Assembly: GCA_014529385.2 (NCBI GenBank)
Contig: CM043950.1
Span: 66,544,935-66,608,934 of the forward strand
DNA: 64,000 bases
DNA from: Adiantum capillus-veneris
Taxonomy: Eukaryota > Streptophyta > Polypodiopsida > Polypodiales > Pteridaceae
Direction of reading: 5' to 3'
Each line of letters starts with the position of its first letter. The first letter of the stretch is position 1. The notes beneath the pieces were generated by a model that was given only the letters and a program-made list of their open reading frames with translations, had not been told where the DNA came from and did not search any database. Shown piece by piece: positions 57,017 through 64,000 of the stretch. The position numbers and the translations under genes are program-made.

Positions 57017-59718
57017 GATTTCTGGGCTTAAGAGCTTTTGCTTGGTTCAAGTAGACTTAGTCCACTATGTTCAAGTGCTTTGGTTAGGGAAAAGTCGAAA
57101 CTATGTCCAAAACCGCAACCGTTTCGTCACAATTCTCTCAAATTATCGCTTTCAGACACCCCCTAACTTTCGGATGTATTTTGAGGCCTCAAACGGCGTT
57201 TTTTTTTTTTCAAAGTTGACCTAAATGGATCCCGTAGGCATACATTTAGTTCAAGTTTTGCTCTAAGATCTGTAGAGCCGCTCTCAGGCTACGTTTTGAT
57301 ATAAAAACTTTTCCGATCCGATACCGTTTATGAAAGTTATGGCCAAAACAGTGAAATGCAGTTTAGACTGGTCAAAATGAGTCCAGATTTAATTTTTAAA
57401 AGAAGATTTGGGATCTCTGTGACACTGTGAACACTTCTGTATGGTCAAAATTACAGTTGGACCCTAAAAGTGGCCTAGAGACATCCTGAGCGTAGGATGT
57501 CTATATGCTCAGAATTTAACAAAATTTGGTCCAGAGACTCCCCTTAAGTCCAGCAACACAATGGTATGCTCAGAATTTCATTTGGATCTAGAAATGGCCT
57601 TGAGACATCCTACGCGTAGGATGTCTTTTTGCTCAGAATGACTTGAAATTTTCACCCCAGCTTCTCCTTGATGTGCTAATCACAGTGGTGTGCTCATAGG
57701 TTTGTTTGGAGTCCTAAATCAAGCTGGAGACATCCTACGCGTAGTATGTCTAACTGCTCAGATTTTGTCCAAACTTGATCCCAAGATTCTCCTAGTGCTT
57801 AGCAACCCAATGGTATACTCAAAATTGAATTTGGATGCCAATAGGTCAAGATTTAGGCTGCAAGAGCTTCTAGTGCACTCCAAGCGTAGGATGTCTAACA
57901 ATTCTTGTCTTTGCTTGGTAAATAGGTCAAACAAGGTCTAAATTCACTTTTGAAAAAAGTTCTGGAATCCTTGAGACACTTAGAACCTCCCTGTATGGCC
58001 AAAGTAGAATTTTGACCACTTTATGACCCTGGAGACATCCTACGCGTAGGATGTCTTTTTGCTCTGTTTCAGCTCAAACTTGCAATGTAGCTTCCCCTTT
58101 ATGTGCTGATCTCACATCTCTTTTTACTTTTTGATTCTGACATCTATAGGTTGGTCAAATGATCAAAAATCTGTTCCAAAAGCCTGATGTCTGTCCTGAT
58201 GAATTCCCAAGTCAAATCAACTCCAAATTGGACCAAAATTGACTAGTAGGCTTGTCTAAGGCTATACAACACCCTGCTATGTCCACAGTTTGAATTTGGC
58301 CTCTAAATCATGCCTTAGACATCCTACACGTAGGATGTCTAACTGCTCAGAATTGCCCCAAATTTGAACCACAGACTCTCCTTAAGGTGCTGATCACAGT
58401 GGTATGCTCAGAGGTTGATTTGGAGTGCTAAATCATGGTGAAGACATCCTACGTGTAGGATGTCTAAGTGCTTAGAATTGCCCCAAACTTGAGCCACAGC
58501 TTCCCCTAGTCTTCAGCAACCCACTGGTATGCTTAGACTTGAATTTGGATGTCAAAAGACCCCAAAACTAGCTATCCTTGCCTTTTTCAGTCAAAAATGC
58601 TAAAGTCTGTTCAATCTTCCTTTCACTGACCCAAATGAGATGAAATTTATCACATGCACTCAATACACCATTTAGAACATGCCTATGGAGTCATTCTATG
58701 GTTTGGTCTCAAAATTAGGCCTTGGACACAATTTGGGTAGGATGTCTGGCAGTTCTCGTCTTTTGGCTTTGATCTGTCAAAATTTGGTCAAATTTCCACT
58801 TTCCAGGTGAAATAAGGGTAAAACCTACCTTCTGAACACACTGGTCAACTCAGATTTTCAAAATTTCCACCAGATCACCTTGTAGACATCCTACGCGTAA
58901 GATGTCTACTGCTGATTTTTTGAGACTGAAGTGTCCCTGATGCTTCCTTATGCTCTCAGCAAGTGCAAGTATGCTTCACAATTGCAAAAACATGCAAAAA
59001 TCACTCAATTAAGCCTTTGCTGAAATTTTACGTTTTCTGACTCCGCCTTTTGGCTTTTGGTCAACAAAAATAGGAAAAAACACCCAAGTCAATATGTTAC
59101 TAGGGTAAAATCTACCCTCTGAACCCACTGGTGCAGTCAGAATTTTCAAATTTGGTCTCCAGAACCCCCTTGAGACATCCTACGCGTAGGATGTCTATGT
59201 TTACAGAATTGCAGGTTTTCTTCACAGAACCCTTGCAAATGCTCTTTTATATGCACAGCATCAGTCAGTCATACAAAAATATCCACAAAAGCTTGTTTAA
59301 TGCATTTTTACCCTCAAAAGCACACTTTTCCGTGATTTCAAATGCAATCAAGCACTTTAGCAAATAATTCAGTGTTGAATAGCTCTAGATCAGAATCGGA
59401 TCACTTACCTAAAGCTACTCCTACAAATCATATGGGGTTTTGCATCTATGAGTAGAAAAACGCTTCACTGTCACACACGGACTAGTAAACGCTTTAATCA
59501 CCTCAGAAATCACTCGACCACCAACAACTACTCTAATCCACAGATCCTAAGTAAACCTATCTAGTCGCAGACCCTCGGCAAGACACGCTTCCTGGCTATC
59601 CACTTGATCGCGGAATATCCTCTTCCGGATCCACTTAAGAAAAACGCTTTCTTTAGCCGAAACTAAATCAAGCAACCATCACACAAGTGTTAGTAGGAAA
59701 CCTACTTAGGTCCTTGTG
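57017..59718 (-). repeat. Palindrome-rich leader of the LTR element
   Basis: A 2.7-kb untranslated leader between primer site and gag. It holds a degenerate tandem array whose units each carry a 24-bp palindrome, half-site AGACATCCTACG followed by its complement. Full or near-full copies start at 57479, 57603, 57728, 58033, 58317, 58442, 58884 and 59173; half copies are at 57885-57896 and 58737-58747. Copies at 57603, 58033 and 59173 are perfect. Spacing is close to 125, 160 or their sum, 285. Flanking text 'tgctcagaatt' also recurs. Confidence 0.9.
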
Positions 59719-59736
59719 TCCCCGACAACGGCGCCA
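59719..59736 (-). promoter_or_regulatory. Primer-binding site, tRNA-Asp type
   Basis: Minus-strand TGGCGCCGTTGTCGGGGA, one base from the 5' LTR. It matches the plant tRNA-Asp primer site used by Athila/Tat-type Ty3 elements except for one T where C is usual. Confidence 0.85.
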
Positions 59737-59737
59737 A

Positions 59738-60695
59738 TGTTGGACGTAGCAACTCACACCCATGAAGTGCATGCAAACACTACCTAGATCAACATAATGT
59801 CAATCGAGGACACAGATGACACGATAGGCACACGAAGGAAATCTCTCTAGCTTGTCAGGCTGAGACCATCCTACACATACAACACTCTGGAAGGCCAACT
59901 AAACCACAATCAAGAACCTCACTGCTCTCAACTACACCACCCAGCCACATACACACATACGGAAGGTAACTCACCTAATCATGCCAGATTCGTACGAAAC
60001 TTAAGGAACACCATCCCCTCACTAGGATACACCTGTCCCTAAGCTTCTACACTCAAAACCCTCACTGTAAACCCATCTGCGGAAAATGCGTAGGATGACA
60101 GAGCAGAATTTTGAAAGTGCCCGAAACTGAAATTTATGAGTACCTATGTGTAGCTTACGTCGTCACGATTCTATAGACTACTAGCACGCAGAAAACAGAC
60201 ATCGTTTGATACACTTACGGCCATAAATAGCTCGTAGATGCGTCAACGTGTGCGCTTCGTCTCGCGTGGAATGCTTGGCATTGTCGTGTAGCTCTCCTCG
60301 AGCCTACAGCAATGGTGCAGTCGGATCTCCAATGTGTTGAGCAAGCCGGGAGTAGTGAGAGGATAAAGCTCACGCTCACTCTCTTTCTCTCTCACACACA
60401 GTAGACGACAGCGCTAAAGTTTTGATTATGATTAAAAAGTCTTTTTTACAAAAATGACCTAGGTACCTTATATACTAAGGCTACCTTAGGTTTAACCAAA
60501 AATGGGGTTGAAAGGGTCAAATGGCTTTGTATTTACAATTTGGAAGTGCCATTGCACCCCGGCTTCTGAAACTAAAATAACTACTGATTACAAATGACGT
60601 TTATAGCCATAATCTGTAGCATTTCATAACTCGCAAAAGATAAGACTTTGGTACGAAACTTGAGTTATGTTGTGTTGTTGACCCAGCGGTCAACA
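59738..60695 (-). repeat. 5' LTR of the 11.9-kb element
   Basis: 958 bp, same ends as the copy at 48775-49733. A TATA-like 'ccttatatactaagg' near 60467-60481 lies in the AT-rich half, a candidate promoter. Confidence 0.95.
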
Positions 60696-60700
60696 GTATT

Positions 60701-62406
60701 AAACCCTTGTCCATATGTTGGTTCTATTTTTAGGCAGTTAGGGTAAATGTGATTGATTTCTTCCGAGAATGTTTTATTGTTGAGGCTTAATATGTCATCC
60801 ATATATCTATAAGTGTGTTTGAATAGTGAAAGTTTATGATAGCTGCATTTGTCACTCATGGTTTTTACAAACCGTTTGTATTCGAAGAAGGCCAAGTATA
60901 AATTACACATAAGAGGTGAGCATGAAAAACCCATGGGAATGCTTGGGCTTTGGTTAAAGCATTGTCCTCCGAAGAGAATGGTGCAGTTATCAAGGACCCA
61001 AGATATATTTTTAAATAATTTATCCTCATCGAAGTGTAAGGAATGAGAAGATTGTGTTTTCTTAATCCATATAGGTTTTTCAATGAGAGACATGTAGAAG
61101 AAACCATTCTTCCTAGCATGTTTAAAGGCAAGCGTAATCATTTGTAATAGAACAACTTTCAATCCTAATTCTCCTTCTAGGGGTATGTTCTCATAGCATT
61201 GAGTAATATTCAATTGTGAAGAGATGGAAAATCTATTTAGGGCGGTTAAGAGTAACTTCTTTGGAGTTTTTTTACTAGCTAAAAAGGGTTATATCCTTGG
61301 TAATGTTAGTAAAAATACCATTCGAGGCATCAGATATCCATTTGAATTTATGCTTGTGTAGTTTATAGGTGGGAAAAAGTACTTGAAGTTTGGTATCTTG
61401 AAGAACATAGCCTACTTTATCTAGATGTTTTGAAATTGTATTAGTGACCTCATACAGAGAGGTGTTAAGTGGTGTGAATTCCTTCCCAAAAACCCGAGAG
61501 TGAGCTATTTTTCGAGCTAAGTTTTTGCATAAAAGAGTGAGACAGTTCGAACTTTTATCCATCCCTACTATAAACCAGGCATGTGAAAGCTTTTGAAATT
61601 CAACAGCCAGTTATGGTGTGATCCAACTGCTTTCAGTAGATAACCATTTATACGGTAAGAGCGAGATTTTTTGAAAAAAAAATATAGTAGGACTGTCTTC
61701 TCCAGTCGGAGAGTACTAAGATTAGAGGACGAGCTAGGTGTCAAAATGACGTGAATGAATTCGGGGTTTCTAGAGAGTTAGGTCTTTTCAATGAGGGGGA
61801 ATCATCATCCTCCTCAATACATGGCTTGAGTAAACTTGTGATAATCTTAACACCTTTGTAGTTTGCACATGTAAAATATGTCCCAAGTTCATCAGATTTC
61901 AGTTCTTTAAGGATATGCAGCATAAGTCCACGAAAAATATTGAAAGCAATCTAAGCAATCACTAATTGTTTAGCTTGGCCACCTAACCAAGAACAGATAT
62001 GGGATAGATGAAAGTCCATCGGCTTCTCGAGGAAGAGTTGTTCCAAATGGTTGAGGATAAACTAGATAGCATGGTCAAACCACATAATGCTGGATTTTTG
62101 CGATGCTTTAGGGTCAGAAAATTTGCATGCACATTTATCATATGGTCAAAAGTGACATTCCAAATAGATTCCATGTAGAAGTCAGGATTACTTTTAGCAA
62201 ACTTCATGTTCCCTTTTGTCTGAATGTATAGACCTATATTGGAAGATCATATGGAATGGTCAATAAGGTTAAGGTTGAAGGGGTCTTTAATGAGTTCTCC
62301 TTTGTCTAAATTGTCCTCCTTTCAGAATTTTGATTCTACAATCCTCAAATGTGGAGGCAGGAAGATTAGCCAGATAGACCTAAGTTTCACTAAGAATTGG
62401 TATTAA
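60701..62406 (-). pseudogene. Penelope-like element: N-terminal region and RT palm
   Basis: On the minus strand, frames from about 62400 give an unrecognised N-terminal part, then 'DKSSNCLTLLCKNLARKIA' and 'LQVLFPTYKLHKHKFKWISD' (61275-61562), a frameshift, and RT palm 60701-61213: 'NITQCYENIPLEGELGL', 'PSIPMGFSCSPLMCNLYLAF' and 'YRYMDDILSLNNKTF'. The R-Y-M-D-D-x-L-S-x-N-N motif and the G-x-x-C-S-P-L block are typical of Penelope-like RTs. The first catalytic Asp (normally L-D-I) is Asn at 61208-61210, so the enzyme is dead. The palm runs to 60701, where the LTR element is inserted; the thumb is at 48480-48769. The right end is cut by copia copy 3. No GIY-YIG was recognised. Confidence 0.72.
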
Positions 62407-62633
62407 TGTTACCATATACATGTGGTAGTGATGTGTGTGAACACATTAGGACCGCCGGGGCATTTTTTCCCTCCTTAGGAGGTTTTTTCCCCCGTGCATT
62501 GTATATACGCCCATCACTCGAGGGCTATCTATCTTTCCATTGCACACTAAGTTATACACTCTCTATTGTGTGCCTTGAGCTTCCTTCGTCTTCTCCAAGC
62601 TGTGTGCGTTTCTCTTCAACCCTAATTCCAACA
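62407..62633 (+). repeat. 5' LTR of copia copy 3
   Basis: 227 bp, TGTTACC...TCCAACA, the same family as 3974-4200. The 5 bases before it are ATTAA; the other target copy is beyond the right edge. The primer site TGGTATCAGAGC follows at 62637-62648. Confidence 0.9.
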
Positions 62634-62997
62634 ATTGGTATCAGAGCAGGTCACGTCCTCCCGGACTTATTCGCCAGATGCTCCAGCACACACCTGCTCA
62701 CTTTCTCCGATTTCAGTGAGCTTTGGCAAGCGTTCGCAAGTCGACAAATATTTTGAGTGAGCTCGTTGAGCTCGGTCTACTCAGAATTTTGATTTGGGCT
62801 CATTTCGGCCTCCGTTTCCACTACAGGCAGTACTGCATAGGCTATTTCGTCATTTTGTGCAGAGTTTCTGTCAGTGCCGTTTTTTGCATAACAGGTGCCT
62901 TACAGTCCTCTACGGTTTGTGCTATATAGCTCGTGTTGTTCCCGCTCCGTTTCTCCTATTTTTGGGCAGTTTTCACATCAGGTGCAGCATTTACCAT

Positions 62998-64000
62998 GGC
63001 TGACAACAACAACAACACAGATGTGTTCAAGATGTTTGCTGCTGAGGACAGGTTAGATGGGGACAATTACCCTATGTGGGCTTATATGATGCAACATGTT
63101 CTTGTGTCAAAGGGCGTCTGGAACATTGTGCAGGGCATTGATGTACGTCCTGGTTCTGAGGATGTAGACGATGTTGAGGATGTTGCAGGTCTTGCTGCTA
63201 GGATTGCTGTTGTTAGAGTTGTTTTGCCTACGATAGAACAAGCTCGTTGGGATGTAAAGGATGCGTAGGCTCATGCATTGATTGCATTGTCTGTGAAGCG
63301 CACCATTGTTCCTCACATCCGTTCAGCAAAATCTGCAAAACAGGCTTGGGATATTCTAGCAGGTCTTTATGCAAGTTGCAATGAGGCTAAAATTGCTTTG
63401 CTGCGTAAAGAGCTGGAGTCGAAGATTATGCATGAGGAAGATGATATCCCGGGGTGGTCACTTTTTAGAATGTGTATGATATCACGTGAGTTAACCAGAG
63501 AGGATTATTAAAAGACCAAAATGTATAAAAATGTATACATACAGAGGGGGGTGGGGGTTTTTTAAATAGGCTCACAGTGTAAGTATAGTATGTATATGAA
63601 GGTATTATTAATTACCTCTTGAACGTACGTGATATAGGGGTCTTTTGATAAGTGACTGCCTCGGGGATGATATGGACACTTTCCTTGCTAGTGTCAAGGA
63701 CATCAATGAGCAACTTATTTCTGCAGGTGAAGTCATTTCAGACAGATCCCTTGTGCAGACTGTTCTTGATGCCTTACCACATTCTTACCAGACTTTTGCC
63801 AGTACTTGGAGACTTATGACCCAAGGAAATCCAGAAGTTGTCAAGTTTGATGCATTATGCACATTGCTCTTGCAAGAGTCACTTTCCAAAAAAGACAGGA
63901 CTAGGCAGCGTGCAGTTGAACAGGCTTTTATTGCTTCTCAAAGAAAGGGTGGTAACAGTAATGCAGCCACTTCTTATGGTTCTGCTACGAGTGGCAAAAA
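62998..64000 (+). pseudogene. Copia gag (copy 3), interrupted, runs off right edge
   Basis: Gag starts at 62998 (MADNNNNTDVFKMFAAEDR) and matches copies 1 and 2. A TAG at 63266-63268 replaces a Gln codon seen in copy 1. A 218-bp inverted-repeat element with target duplication splits the frame at 63447. Beyond it the gag text resumes ('DMDTFLASVKDINEQLISAG', 'FASTWRLMTQGNPEVV') to the window edge, just before the zinc knuckle. Confidence 0.9.
63448..63665. mobile_element. 218-bp MITE-like element with 8-bp target duplication
   Basis: Ends CCCGGGGTGGTCACTT and, on the other strand, CCCGAGGCAGTCACTT; similarity between the ends continues to about 50 bp including 'atatcacgt'. It is flanked by GATGATAT on both sides (63440-63447, 63666-63673), and copies 1 and 2 of the host gag show the uninterrupted site. 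An 8-bp duplication is typical of hAT-type transposases, but the ends are not the usual CAG, so superfamily is uncertain. Confidence 0.85.

Larger units (their letters stand above)
48775..60695 (-). mobile_element. 11.9-kb non-autonomous LTR retrotransposon (gag-pro, helicase fragment)
   Basis: Two LTRs of 959 and 958 bp are flanked by the identical 5 bp GTATT (48770-48774 and 60696-60700), so insertion ends are intact. Read on the minus strand: 5' LTR (60695-59738), tRNA-Asp-type primer site, a 2.7-kb palindrome-rich leader, gag-protease (57016-53111), a W-x-P-K ORF, non-coding sequence, a DEAD-box helicase fragment, a polypurine tract and the 3' LTR. No RT, RNase H or integrase motif was found in any frame, so it must use enzymes from a partner. 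The primer site is the type common in Athila/Tat-lineage Ty3 elements. The LTRs differ at about 35 places by eye, mostly transitions. Confidence 0.93.

Noticed and set aside
57479-59196. CRISPR-like array
   Set aside because: Repeats are palindromic and regularly spaced, but spacers are themselves related and 100-260 bp long, this is plant DNA, and the array lies in an LTR element leader.

Overview
This window reads as nuclear DNA of a land plant, in a repeat-dense region with almost no intact host gene. The evidence is PPR-protein remnants of the plant E type, plant-type LTR retrotransposons (Ty1/copia with the initiator-Met primer site, one Ty3-like element with a tRNA-Asp-type primer site), L1-like LINEs, spliceosomal GT-AG signals and long dinucleotide arrays. 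A fern or lycophyte is plausible, but nothing in the sequence proves it.

Layout. 1-4200: a copia element on the minus strand whose gag-pol frame is open from its start codon to the left edge, sitting inside a broken Ty3/gypsy pol (4201-5935). 5936-7776: gypsy LTR/leader-like sequence, a gag start and a short tandem repeat. 7777-17887: the most unusual block. Two intron-containing genes on the plus strand converge on two minus-strand genes, a histone H3 variant with a long tail and a multi-exon DDE-like transposase candidate, with a 226-bp hairpin between them. 18551-25660: gypsy gag and integrase scraps, a gag/PPR chimera, duplicated PPR pseudogene pieces and a tRNA-like sequence. 26277-27480: copia RT/RNase H pseudogene. 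28560-33570: an L1-like LINE split by a second copy of the first copia family. 36950-40215: a second, longer LINE. 40948-46342: a complete copia element with two LTRs and a 5-bp target duplication. 46343-48194: an unrecognised degenerate coding block with G and GT tracts.

48480-62406: a Penelope-like retroelement (minus strand) split by an 11.9-kb LTR retrotransposon with perfect 5-bp target duplications. That LTR element encodes gag and protease but no visible RT, RNase H or integrase. It carries a W-x-P-K repeat ORF and a captured fragment of a DEAD-box RNA helicase next to its polypurine tract. Its 2.7-kb leader holds about ten copies of a 24-bp palindrome. 62407-64000: a third copy of the first copia family (plus strand), inserted in the same Penelope-like element and itself interrupted by a 218-bp inverted-repeat element with 8-bp target duplications.

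The window is thus a nest of insertions whose order can be read. The H3-bearing convergent cluster and the palindrome-rich, helicase-carrying LTR element are the two best candidates for undescribed biology. All readings come from hand translation and motif recognition; no database search was run.
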